Part shown: positions 1 to 5,270 of the stretch, piece by piece
How positions within the stretch are numbered: position 1 is the stretch's first letter
How the letters are laid out: every line of letters starts with the position of its first letter
Assembly: GCA_030431165.1 (NCBI GenBank)
Contig: JAUIJQ010000275.1
Coordinates: 1 to 5,270 of the forward strand
Source: Rhodothermia bacterium
GTDB taxonomy: Bacteria; Bacteroidota; Rhodothermia; Rhodothermales; JABDKH01
DNA length: 5,270 nt
Direction: 5' to 3'
The notes under the pieces: generated by a model
Told to the model about the DNA's origin: nothing
Seen by the model: the letters and a program-made list of their open reading frames with translations, nothing else
Databases searched by the model: none
Translations under genes and position numbers: made by a program

Positions 1-347
1 TGGGCAATGGCCAGATTGCCATTGCGGTACGTTACCGCCATTGGCTGGAAATTGGCCCGATTGTTCGAGGCGCCACTCGTCGAGTATCGATTGTGCCCGA
101 CGCCTTTGTTGCCGAGCAGCTTTGATACGAAGATGTCAGGGTCGTTGAAAACGTCCAGAACGAGTCCGGCTCCACGGTGGACCGGCATAACCGGTCGTTG
201 CCGGTTTTCGTCGATCGTCGAAGTAACGATCCCGCACGATTCCTGGCCGCGATGCTGAAGGGCGTGTAATCCGAAATAGATCTTGCGGGCGGCATCATCG
301 CTATTGAAGATCCCGAAGACCCCACAGTACTCTTTCAGCTGTTTCAT
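1..347 (-). CDS. purF: Amidophosphoribosyltransferase (PurF), N-terminal part, cut by the left window edge
   Basis: PurF catalyses the first committed step of de novo purine synthesis in the cytoplasm: glutamine amide nitrogen is transferred to PRPP, giving phosphoribosylamine. Reading leftward from the ATG at 347-345, 115 complete codons are visible before the edge. The protein opens MKQLKEYCGVFGIF. Cys8 would be the N-terminal nucleophile of the class II (Ntn) glutaminase domain once a 7-residue propeptide is removed. Other family signatures are HRGQESCGI (32-40), GHNRYST (84-90, with the glutamine-binding Arg87) and NGNLAIA (109-115), where the usual NG-containing loop begins. The phosphoribosyltransferase domain lies outside the window, so the presence of an Fe-S cluster cannot be judged. 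The gene starts 42 bp after the stop of the preceding minus-strand gene and may be read through from it. No clear ribosome binding site precedes the ATG. Identification is secure; the start is well supported by the position of the catalytic Cys. Confidence 0.96.
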   Translation of the reverse strand, partial: MKQLKEYCGVFGIFNSDDAARKIYFGLHALQHRGQESCGIVTSTIDENRQRPVMPVHRGAGLVLDVFNDPDIFVSKLLGNKGVGHNRYSTSGASNNRANFQPMAVTYRNGNLAIA

Positions 348-389
348 GTCAGATGCTGCCTGTAGTCTCGGCGAATACGGTTCTTGAGC

Positions 390-905
390 CTAGATAAGAA
401 TGAGTACGACGCCAAGTGTTACACCAACCAGGTCTGCGACAAGGTCGCGGCCATCAAATCGACCGCTTGGCGAGCGGTGTTTGTCATACAGTTCCTTGGC
501 CACGCCAACCGCAAGACTGGAGCCGGCTGAAACGGGGGTGGCAGATGCGCTTGAAACGTCGAATTTGTTCACGAGCGTGTACTGCGCACCGATGGTCATC
601 AGGAAGCTGAAAGTTACGTGCTGGAGCTTGTCGAAGGAAGCCCACGGCGATTGTGCTGATGCTTCTGACGCCGCCAGGCTTGAGCCCCAGCCGCCGGTCA
701 CGTGATGACGCAGCGCTTGGCTACGAAGAATAGAGGCGGCGAACGGTGTGGCAGCGATGTCGGGTGTCCCAGGAGCTGGCGCGTCGGCGATGTGCTGTGC
801 CCGAAGGTGCGTCTGGGCCCCTACAAACGGTGAAACAGCAAGCAGCCCGGCCACGGCGACCATGGCCACCACAAATGTGCGAGAAAACCAGAGAATCGGA
901 GTCAC
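390..905 (-). CDS. Small exported YfiM/DUF2279-like envelope protein
   Basis: This is a 171-residue protein of unknown function. A signal peptide is visible: Arg9 followed by a hydrophobic core (about 11-28), with a likely cleavage after VGA (28-30). Residues 31-89 are Ala/Ser/Pro-rich and look like a linker. The conserved-looking part is C-terminal: DKLQH (92-96) at the start of a hydrophobic stretch, GVAKELYD (134-141), and FDGRDLVADLVG (150-161) leading into a hydrophobic end (159-171). The pattern DKxxH ... KE(L)xD ... (D)xxDLxxDxxG is what I recall from the YfiM/DUF2279 family of predicted periplasmic proteins, none with an established role. There is no lipobox Cys, so it is not an obvious lipoprotein. 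It starts at GTG 905-903 inside the GTGA overlap with the gldE stop (904-902), which implies translational coupling. A later start at Met15 would shorten the signal peptide and is less likely. The coding call is firm; the family assignment is moderate. Confidence 0.8.
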   Translation of the reverse strand: MTPILWFSRTFVVAMVAVAGLLAVSPFVGAQTHLRAQHIADAPAPGTPDIAATPFAASILRSQALRHHVTGGWGSSLAASEASAQSPWASFDKLQHVTFSFLMTIGAQYTLVNKFDVSSASATPVSAGSSLAVGVAKELYDKHRSPSGRFDGRDLVADLVGVTLGVVLILI

Positions 906-2278
906 GCGCCGGGTGCTGAAAGGTCCGATGAAGCGTGGCGTCTTCGCACAACCACGTCGCCGATCCGGCGCTGGTCAACCGACCGAACCTGGAGTTCGAT
1001 GTTCTCGAATGCGAACGAATCGCCCTCACGCGGGACTTCGCCTGAGAGGTGATAGATCAGACCACCCAGCGTCTCAAAGTCGAACTCGTCGGTATTGAGT
1101 TCGAGGTCGAGCAGGTCGTTCAGATCATCCAGGTCGAGGCGACTGTCGCAGAGAAATGCGTTGTCGTCCAGACGACGGAAGAGCTGATCATCAGTGTCGT
1201 CGTCGTGCTCGTCCCTGATATCACCAACAATCTCTTCGAGCACGTCCTCAAGCGTGACGAGTCCGGCAGTGCCGCCGTATTCATCAACGACGATTGCAAT
1301 GTGGACCTTCTGCTCCTGGAAAGCCCGAAGCAGATCGTCGAGATTCTTGCCCAGCGGCACAAACATGGGTCGCCGCGAGATCCGCGTCCAGTCCAGCTTG
1401 CGGTCGTCGTTGTTGTCTGACAGGTAGGGAAGAAGGTCCTTTGCGTGAACAACACCGAGAATGTTGTCGAGGTGATCGACGTACAGCGGCAGGCGCGAAT
1501 GGCCCGACTCCCGAATCACGGCAAGCGCCTCGCCGAGTGTACAACTGACCGGGAGCGCCTTGATGTCCAGCCGGCTGACCATGACTTCCCGAACCGTCGT
1601 CTCGCCAAATTCGATGATGGAATGGATCAGCTCCCGTTCGTCTTCCTGGATGGTGCCATGTTCCTCTCCGATTTCAGCCATCGCTTTCAACTCGTCCGCT
1701 GAAATCGTCGAAACACCGTTGTCGAAACGTTCATGAACCCGCTTCATCGACCGGGCAATTGCGGCCGAGAGCGGAAAGAGGACGCGATGCATGGTCAGCA
1801 GCGGGGCCGAGATTGCGCGACTGAAAGCCGGCGGATTCTTCGCGGCAATCAGCTTCGGGGTGATCTCGCTGACGATGAGCAGGACAAACGTAACAACGAC
1901 TACCTCGATAACGACGGTCAGGCCGGTACTCCAGCCGTAGAACACGGCAACCTGTGCGGTAACGACGGCTGCAATGATTGCAGCCATAACGTTCACGATC
2001 GTATTCAATACAAGGATCGTGACCAGGACTGAGCGGGGACGATCAAGCAGCCGCGCGACGCGCTTGCTGGCGCGGTCTGACGCCTTGTACATCTCGTCCC
2101 GGTCTGCGCCGGAGAGCGAAAAGAGCGCGACTTCTGAGCCCGACACGACGGCGGAGGCCAGGAGCAAAAGCAGGAAGACCACGGCGGCTACCGCGATCAT
2201 GCCGATGTCCAGCGAGGCTGTCGCCGTTGCGGCGTCCAGCGCCGATTGCAGGTGTTGTTGGGAAGGGTCGGGGTCCAC
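902..2278 (-). CDS. gldE: GldE-like CNNM/CorC-family membrane protein (DUF21, paired CBS, CorC_HlyC domains)
   Basis: This 458-residue inner-membrane protein belongs to the CorC/HlyC/CNNM family, whose members are linked to Mg2+/Co2+ efflux; the Bacteroidota branch is named GldE for its role in gliding in Flavobacterium. Domain order is complete. The DUF21 membrane domain has helices near 27-45, 84-114 and 119-146, with the signatures SGSEVALFSL (46-55) and SEITPK (137-142). An acidic linker carrying EEHGTIQEDERE (205-216) follows. Two CBS motifs span about 229-354, including SGHSRLPLY (258-266), VVDEYGGTAGLVT (330-342) and EDVLEEIVGDI (344-354). A CorC_HlyC C-terminal domain occupies about 365-445. 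The GTG start at 2278 follows an in-frame TAG only two codons upstream, so the open frame cannot extend further; the resulting MDPDP opening is typical of GldE as I recall. It lies 101 bp downstream of the symporter gene. Its stop overlaps the next gene by 4 bp. Family assignment is firm; gliding itself cannot be inferred from this gene alone. Confidence 0.92.
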   Translation of the reverse strand: MDPDPSQQHLQSALDAATATASLDIGMIAVAAVVFLLLLLASAVVSGSEVALFSLSGADRDEMYKASDRASKRVARLLDRPRSVLVTILVLNTIVNVMAAIIAAVVTAQVAVFYGWSTGLTVVIEVVVVTFVLLIVSEITPKLIAAKNPPAFSRAISAPLLTMHRVLFPLSAAIARSMKRVHERFDNGVSTISADELKAMAEIGEEHGTIQEDERELIHSIIEFGETTVREVMVSRLDIKALPVSCTLGEALAVIRESGHSRLPLYVDHLDNILGVVHAKDLLPYLSDNNDDRKLDWTRISRRPMFVPLGKNLDDLLRAFQEQKVHIAIVVDEYGGTAGLVTLEDVLEEIVGDIRDEHDDDTDDQLFRRLDDNAFLCDSRLDLDDLNDLLDLELNTDEFDFETLGGLIYHLSGEVPREGDSFAFENIELQVRSVDQRRIGDVVVRRRHASSDLSAPGA

Positions 2279-2379
2279 TGGCTACTTCATTCCCGTCGGC
2301 ACCTGAGTACGCCGGGAGTTCGACCCGGTTTCTGCGGATTCATGCGAATGGCCGTCCCCTGCGGGGCAGGGGCCTGCGG
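2279..2379 (-). other. Short intergenic spacer with two GC-rich stem-loops
   Basis: Between the symporter stop and the gldE start, the minus strand carries two perfect inverted repeats. CCCCTG/CAGGGG has 6 bp and a 5-nt loop at 2356-2372, beginning 7 nt after the symporter stop. CCGGG/CCCGG has 5 bp and a 7-nt loop at 2312-2328. Neither is followed by a U-tract, so they are not classical intrinsic terminators. They could act as mRNA-stability or partial-attenuation structures between co-transcribed genes. No clear promoter hexamers are seen. A minimal ATG-AAG-TAG frame preceded by GACGGGA sits at 2290-2282, just upstream of the gldE GTG. Confidence 0.45.
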
Positions 2380-3747
2380 CTAGAAGTAGTTACCACGCAC
2401 GATGTAGGACAGCACGATGAGGACCGCAATCGGGCACACAAATCGGATCAGGAAGCTGTACAGCACGCGACCCTTCAGCTTGTGTCCTGACAGCTCCATC
2501 GATTCGACCGACTTGTCGACGCCCCAAACCCATCCGAGGAAGATGCACAGCAAGAAGGCACCGATCGTCAGCGAGTAGTTGCCCCACAGGTTGTTCTGCA
2601 ACGTCAGGAAGTCGCCCCGGCCGAAGAAGTCCGAAAAGAACGGCGAGGCGCCCTGCGAAAGCGCAGACGGGATCGCCAGCACGAGACAGCCCAGGCCGAG
2701 CGTCCAGGCCGCCATGTTGCGTCCCCAGCCCCGTTCGTCGACGAAGTAGGAAACGACGACCTCAAGCAGGCTGATCGTCGACGTCAACGCCGCGATTGCA
2801 AGGAGGGCATAGAATGCAATGGCAAAAAAGCCACCAGCGGGCAGCGCGTGAAAGATTGTCGGAAGGACCACAAACACGAGGCCGGGTCCGGCATTCGGCT
2901 CAACTCCCGCCGAAAACAACGCAGGGAAGATGATGACGCCGGCGAGCAAAGCGATCATTGTGTCGAACAATGCAACGGTGACACCCGATGTAGGGAGGTC
3001 AGCGTCATCCGGGAAGTACGAACCGTACGTGATCATTGCACCCATCCCGAGGCTCAGCGAAAAGAGCGCCTGGCCAAGGGCCGCCATGATTGCACCGCCG
3101 GTCAGCTTGGAGAAATCCGGCTTGAAGAGGTATTCCAGGCCCTGGCTGCCGCCTGACAGTGTCACCGAGCGAAGCGCCAGAATAATCAGGATGATGAAGA
3201 GGGTCGGCATCAGAATCTTCGTGGCTTTCTCGATGCCGCCGGAGATTCCGCGCCTGACCACCAGAATGGTGAGCAGGATGAATACAGCGGTCAGTATGAT
3301 CGCGACCCACGAACTGCCGATCAGTCCCGTGAAGATCGCCGTGCTGGCCTCGGCCGTGACCTCGCCGCCAAATGCACCAGTGACAGCCTTGTACAGGTAA
3401 GCGAGCGTCCACCCGGCAATGACCGCGTAGAAGGCCAGGATCCCAAAACCGGTGACCACCCCGAGTCCGCCGACCATCGGCCAGAACCGACTGTCCCGCA
3501 GCTTCTTGAAGGCACCTACCGGGTTGAGCTTTGTGGCCCGACCAACAGAGAGCTCACCCAGCAGCACAGGTATGCCGATGAGGAGGACAAACGCCAGGTA
3601 GACGAGCACAAACGCGCCACCGCCGTTTTCACCGGCGGTGTACGGAAATCGCCAGATGTTGCCCAGCCCAATGGCAGAACCGGCGGCGGCAAGGATAAAT
3701 CCGGTTCTAGATGTCCAGTTGCCGCGCTCCGAGGGTGCCAGTGCCAT
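2380..3747 (-). CDS. Neurotransmitter:sodium symporter (NSS/SNF) family transporter, MhsT/LeuT-like
   Basis: This 455-residue inner-membrane protein of the NSS (SLC6-like, LeuT-fold) family probably imports an amino acid with Na+. It appears to have 11 transmembrane helices, as many bacterial members do. Helix 1 carries GSAIGLGNIWRFP (23-35); Gly23, Ala25, Ile26 and Asn30 match the LeuT sodium-site residues Gly20, Ala22, Val23 and Asn27, and Arg33 matches the Arg30 gate. ENGGGAF (40-46) follows. Tyr107 aligns with substrate-binding Tyr108 of LeuT. In helix 6, FSLSLGMGAMITY (229-241) shows the unwound region, with GMG (234-236) instead of the GFG of LeuT. Helix 7 has Asp262 where LeuT has sodium-ligand Asn286. 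Helix 8 has AALTS (319-323), matching Ala351, Thr354 and Ser355 of Na2. GMG is the MhsT motif, which suggests a bulky hydrophobic amino acid substrate (inference). The ATG at 3747 gives a normal family N-terminus; no Shine-Dalgarno is seen. Family certain, substrate unknown. Confidence 0.95.
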   Translation of the reverse strand: MALAPSERGNWTSRTGFILAAAGSAIGLGNIWRFPYTAGENGGGAFVLVYLAFVLLIGIPVLLGELSVGRATKLNPVGAFKKLRDSRFWPMVGGLGVVTGFGILAFYAVIAGWTLAYLYKAVTGAFGGEVTAEASTAIFTGLIGSSWVAIILTAVFILLTILVVRRGISGGIEKATKILMPTLFIILIILALRSVTLSGGSQGLEYLFKPDFSKLTGGAIMAALGQALFSLSLGMGAMITYGSYFPDDADLPTSGVTVALFDTMIALLAGVIIFPALFSAGVEPNAGPGLVFVVLPTIFHALPAGGFFAIAFYALLAIAALTSTISLLEVVVSYFVDERGWGRNMAAWTLGLGCLVLAIPSALSQGASPFFSDFFGRGDFLTLQNNLWGNYSLTIGAFLLCIFLGWVWGVDKSVESMELSGHKLKGRVLYSFLIRFVCPIAVLIVLSYIVRGNYF

Positions 3748-3784
3748 GAGATGTGGGGGGTTGGTTCAGGCAGCGAAGTGCGCA

Positions 3785-3813
3785 ATTAACCAAGAAGCCT
3801 TCCAATAATGCAA
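3785..3813 (-). promoter_or_regulatory. Weak candidate promoter for the symporter gene
   Basis: On the minus strand, TTGCAT (3813-3808) and GTTAAT (3790-3785) are separated by 17 bp and lie about 40 bp upstream of the symporter ATG. The match to the sigma-70-type consensus is poor (3/6 and 4/6), so the call rests mainly on position. A promoter somewhere here is expected, because the preceding ssb transcript should end at the terminator at 3917-3887. This is inference and is not a strong motif. Confidence 0.22.
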
Positions 3814-3886
3814 GGAAATAGGGCCGTGCGGCGATTTTCCTGGGACGCTCCAACCCGTCTCGAACCGGGGCCACATCCCGAAACAG

Positions 3887-3917
3887 AAAAACGCCACACA
3901 ACCGAAGCCGTGTGGCG
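3887..3917 (-). terminator. Intrinsic terminator of ssb with a UUCG tetraloop
   Basis: Read on the minus strand, CGCCACACGGC and GUUGUGUGGCG form an 11-bp stem (two G-U pairs) closed by a C(UUCG)G tetraloop and followed directly by five U residues. It begins about 20 nt after the ssb stop codon. This is a textbook rho-independent terminator and should isolate ssb from the symporter gene downstream. Confidence 0.92.
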
Positions 3918-3938
3918 CCTTTGGGTCCTGGTTCCGGA

Positions 3939-4388
3939 CTAGAACGGTAGTTCGTCGTCAGGCTCGAACGAGTAGTCGTCACTGCGATCTGCAACCGCCG
4001 CCGGCTTGCGCTGTCCAGATGCAACAGGGTAGCCGCCGGAAGCGCCGTCGCCACCGCGTCCACCGAGCATCTGCATCTCGCGCGCCTTCACTTCCGTGAT
4101 GTACTTCGTGTTACCGTCACGGTCGTCGTAAGAGCGTGTCTGAAGGCTCCCCTCGATGTAGACCTGCGAGCCCTTTCGGAGGTACTCACCGCAAATCTCT
4201 GCGAGTCTGGCCCACGTTACGATATTGTGCCACTCGGTCTTGTCGACCATCTGACCGCTCGCGTCCTTGTACGACTCGTTGGTTGCAATCCGAAAATTGC
4301 ATACTGCGGTTCCAGAGTTGGTGTACCGAAGCTCGGGGTCCTGACCGAGGTTGCCGATCAGGATGACTTTGTTAATTCCGCGTGCCAT
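3939..4388 (-). CDS. ssb: Single-stranded DNA-binding protein
   Basis: SSB coats single-stranded DNA during replication, recombination and repair, and recruits partner enzymes through its C-terminal tip. The 149-residue protein has an OB-fold over about 1-108, opening INKVILIGNLGQDPE (5-19). TEWHNIV (51-57) places Trp53 at the E. coli Trp54 position, and KGSQVYIEG (72-80) and TRSYDDRDG (84-92) also match. The positions of E. coli Trp40 and Trp88 appear to hold Tyr40 and Tyr87, a common conservative change at stacking sites. A short Gly/Ser/Asp-rich linker (about 109-141) leads to the acidic tip DDELPF (144-149), equivalent to DDDIPF in E. coli. The ATG at 4388 is well fixed, since an in-frame TAG lies seven codons upstream with no alternative start between. 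AGAGAGGA lies about 12 nt before the ATG and is only a distant Shine-Dalgarno. The gene is transcribed alone, divergently from mazG, and ends in a strong terminator. Confidence 0.97.
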   Translation of the reverse strand: MARGINKVILIGNLGQDPELRYTNSGTAVCNFRIATNESYKDASGQMVDKTEWHNIVTWARLAEICGEYLRKGSQVYIEGSLQTRSYDDRDGNTKYITEVKAREMQMLGGRGGDGASGGYPVASGQRKPAAVADRSDDYSFEPDDELPF

Positions 4389-4434
4389 TCTTCTGTATTG
4401 TCCTCTCTACTCGGGGTTCTTGTCTGTGCCTTGC

Positions 4435-4464
4435 GCAGACTGCCTGCATTAACTGCAAAAGCAG
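4435..4464. repeat. Cluster of GCAG/CTGC motifs upstream of ssb
   Basis: Five copies of the tetramer GCAG or its complement CTGC fall within 30 bp: GCAG at 4435 and 4461, and CTGC at 4440, 4444 and 4453. They form overlapping short inverted repeats (GCAG-A-CTGC and CTGC-AAAA-GCAG) about 47-76 bp upstream of the ssb ATG. The arrangement could be an operator, but the units are short and chance is possible. Confidence 0.35.
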
Positions 4465-4546
4465 CCCGCTCGGTGCGCCCGCCATGCTGAAGCGCTGAGC
4501 CGGAGGCGGGTCCGACGCCCTCACTCCTCCATGATAAGACACGAAT

Positions 4547-4573
4547 CGTCGGGGTATCTAACCCCCGGCGACG
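4547..4573. other. Imperfect hairpin in the ssb/mazG spacer
   Basis: CGTCG (4547-4551) pairs with CGACG (4569-4573), and GGG (4552-4554) pairs with CCC (4563-4565), leaving a 3-nt bulge and an 8-nt loop. Six A residues follow on the plus strand, which means U residues would precede the hairpin on the minus strand. It is therefore not an intrinsic terminator in either direction. Its function is unknown. Confidence 0.35.
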
Positions 4574-4637
4574 AAAAAACGTTCAATCCCATATACCGTC
4601 GCAGGATAAGGGGCCGAAGTGCCAACAGTCTGTCACC

Positions 4638-4670
4638 CCGACGGTCGGCGGGGCGGCTCCCGAGGCCGCC
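4638..4670 (+). other. GC-rich tandem hairpins in the possible mazG leader
   Basis: Two adjacent, slightly overlapping stem-loops occur 65-98 bp before the mazG start. The first is CCGA/TCGG around a 3-nt loop (4638-4648), extendable by outer C-G pairs across a bulged C. The second is GGCGGC/GCCGCC (6 bp, 7-nt loop, 4652-4670). They would lie in the mRNA leader if mazG is transcribed from further upstream. In GC-rich DNA such structures arise easily by chance. Confidence 0.3.
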
Positions 4671-4735
4671 GGAGGACCCATTCAGCACGCTCGACGTAAG
4701 CCGCCTGTTTCCCAAGCACCATCCAACCGCGCTCC

Positions 4736-5270
4736 GTGGAACGAAAGCTATCTGACCGTCCGTTCAGCTCACTGTACGACCCGGGGTTTGCCGAATCCGA
4801 AGCGGACCGCGCAGCGTGGGGCGACTTCGTCGCAATTGTTCGGCACCTTCGTCGCGATTGCCCGTGGGACCGGGAGCAGACGCACGAATCCGTCAAACAT
4901 CTGATGATCGAGGAGACGTTTGAGGCCGTGGATGCCATTGATCGGCGTGACCTCGACGACCTGCCGGCGGAGTTGGGCGACGTCCTCCTGCACGTCGTCT
5001 TTCACGCAGCGATCGCCGAGGGCGACGGCACGTTCAGGTTGACCGACATTATCCGCGCCATTTCGGAGAAGCTGGTTCGGCGACATCCGCACGTCTTTGG
5101 CGATACCCAGGTTGAGGGTGTAGACGAAGTGCTGGCAAACTGGGAGCAGATCAAGCTCCGCGAACGGGCACGGCGGTCGGTACTCGACGGTGTGCCTCGT
5201 GCACTGCCTTCGTTGCTGCGGGCACACAGGATTCAGGAGAAAGTTGCCGGTGTCGGTTTTGACTTTGCAG
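4736..5270 (+). CDS. mazG: MazG nucleoside triphosphate pyrophosphohydrolase, N-terminal part, cut by the right window edge
   Basis: MazG hydrolyses NTPs and dNTPs to monophosphates and pyrophosphate in the cytoplasm, cleaning the nucleotide pool and influencing (p)ppGpp-related stress signalling. 178 codons are visible before the edge. The family signature CPWDREQTHESVKHLMIEE (42-60) is intact. The metal-binding helices show EETFE (59-63) and ELGD (79-82), giving the EExxE...ExxD pattern with Glu59, Glu60, Glu63, Glu79 and Asp82. Further family motifs are VVFHA (87-91), KLVRRHPHVFGD and NWEQIK, and the second MazG domain seems to begin with GVPRALPSLLRAHRIQEKV. The frame is open only after TAA 4697-4699. 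Within it the sole plausible start is GTG 4736-4738, giving an extra N-terminal stretch of about 25 residues before the domain. No Shine-Dalgarno is visible. The gene is divergent from ssb. Identification is secure; the exact start is likely but not proven. Confidence 0.94.
   Translation, partial: MERKLSDRPFSSLYDPGFAESEADRAAWGDFVAIVRHLRRDCPWDREQTHESVKHLMIEETFEAVDAIDRRDLDDLPAELGDVLLHVVFHAAIAEGDGTFRLTDIIRAISEKLVRRHPHVFGDTQVEGVDEVLANWEQIKLRERARRSVLDGVPRALPSLLRAHRIQEKVAGVGFDFA

Larger units (their letters stand above)
4389..4735. promoter_or_regulatory. Divergent ssb/mazG intergenic region
   Basis: This 347-bp spacer separates two divergent starts and must carry promoters for both. I see no convincing protein gene, tRNA or rRNA in it, and no LexA-type box of the E. 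coli (CTGT-N8-ACAG) or Bacillus (GAAC-N4-GTTC) kind near ssb. The best mazG-side promoter guess is TTCAAT, 17 bp, GATAAG beginning near 4583, but the match is weak. The region contains a GCAG/CTGC motif cluster close to ssb and several hairpins closer to mazG, listed separately. Confidence 0.55.

Noticed and set aside
32..325. Minus-strand open frame of 97 codons within purF
   Set aside because: It is an alternative frame of the PurF coding sequence, whose true frame contains the catalytic Cys and glutaminase motifs.
1049..1420. Plus-strand open frame of 123 codons opposite gldE
   Set aside because: It is antisense to strongly conserved CBS/CorC coding sequence, shows low-complexity Val/Glu-rich composition typical of a mirrored frame, and matches no family I know.
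2311..2329. GGGAGTTCGACCCGG, looking like a tRNA T-arm
   Set aside because: No acceptor stem, anticodon arm or D-arm can be built around it on either strand; the 5-bp stem is simply an intergenic hairpin.
3707..4063. Minus-strand open frame spanning the ssb end, the terminator and the symporter start
   Set aside because: It crosses the clear ssb terminator and overlaps two well-identified genes in another frame; the composition looks non-coding.
4554..4566. Minus-strand TTAGATACCCC, resembling the conserved 16S rRNA segment near position 790
   Set aside because: The match is about ten bases and the flanking rRNA sequence is absent; it lies in a small hairpin and is a coincidence.
4521..4755. 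Short overlapping open frames on both strands in the ssb/mazG spacer (64 and 74 codons)
   Set aside because: Neither resembles a known protein, the residues are Arg/Ser/Gly/Pro-rich as expected of translated GC-rich spacer, and the plus-strand one runs into the mazG start.
1..5270. A mobile element, CRISPR array or new defence system
   Set aside because: No direct-repeat arrays, transposase, integrase or att-like repeats were seen, and every substantial gene has a housekeeping or envelope family assignment.

Overview
This looks like a chromosomal housekeeping segment from a GC-rich bacterium, most plausibly of the Bacteroidota/Rhodothermota/Balneolota group. The main clue is a GldE-type CBS/CorC protein beginning MDPDP and lying near ssb, a neighbourhood I recall from Bacteroidota. 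The weak or absent Shine-Dalgarno sequences before most starts also fit. The lineage is an inference from gene content and has not been tested by a search.

Layout from right to left. A MazG nucleotide pyrophosphohydrolase gene runs rightward off the window (4736 to the right edge, GTG start). It is divergent from ssb (3939-4388, minus strand); the 347-bp space between them holds several short hairpins and a cluster of GCAG/CTGC motifs but no convincing gene. ssb ends at a strong intrinsic terminator (3887-3917). A separate leftward series of four genes follows: an 11-helix neurotransmitter:sodium symporter (NSS) family transporter (2380-3747), a GldE/CorC-like membrane protein (902-2278), a small exported YfiM/DUF2279-like protein (390-905) whose GTG start overlaps the gldE stop by 4 bp, and the 5' end of purF (1-347), which is cut by the left edge.

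The genes do not form one obvious pathway. PurF opens de novo purine synthesis, MazG removes aberrant or excess NTPs, and SSB protects single-stranded DNA, so these three have a loose nucleotide/DNA theme. The symporter, the GldE-like protein and the YfiM-like protein form an envelope group. The tight gldE/yfiM-like overlap is the best evidence for a shared function or at least coupled expression.

I found no CRISPR array, insertion sequence, phage gene, tRNA or rRNA. There is no sign of a new defence or mobile system. The points most worth a second look are the small exported protein coupled to gldE, the symporter inserted between ssb and gldE together with its substrate-site residues, and the structured divergent ssb/mazG spacer.
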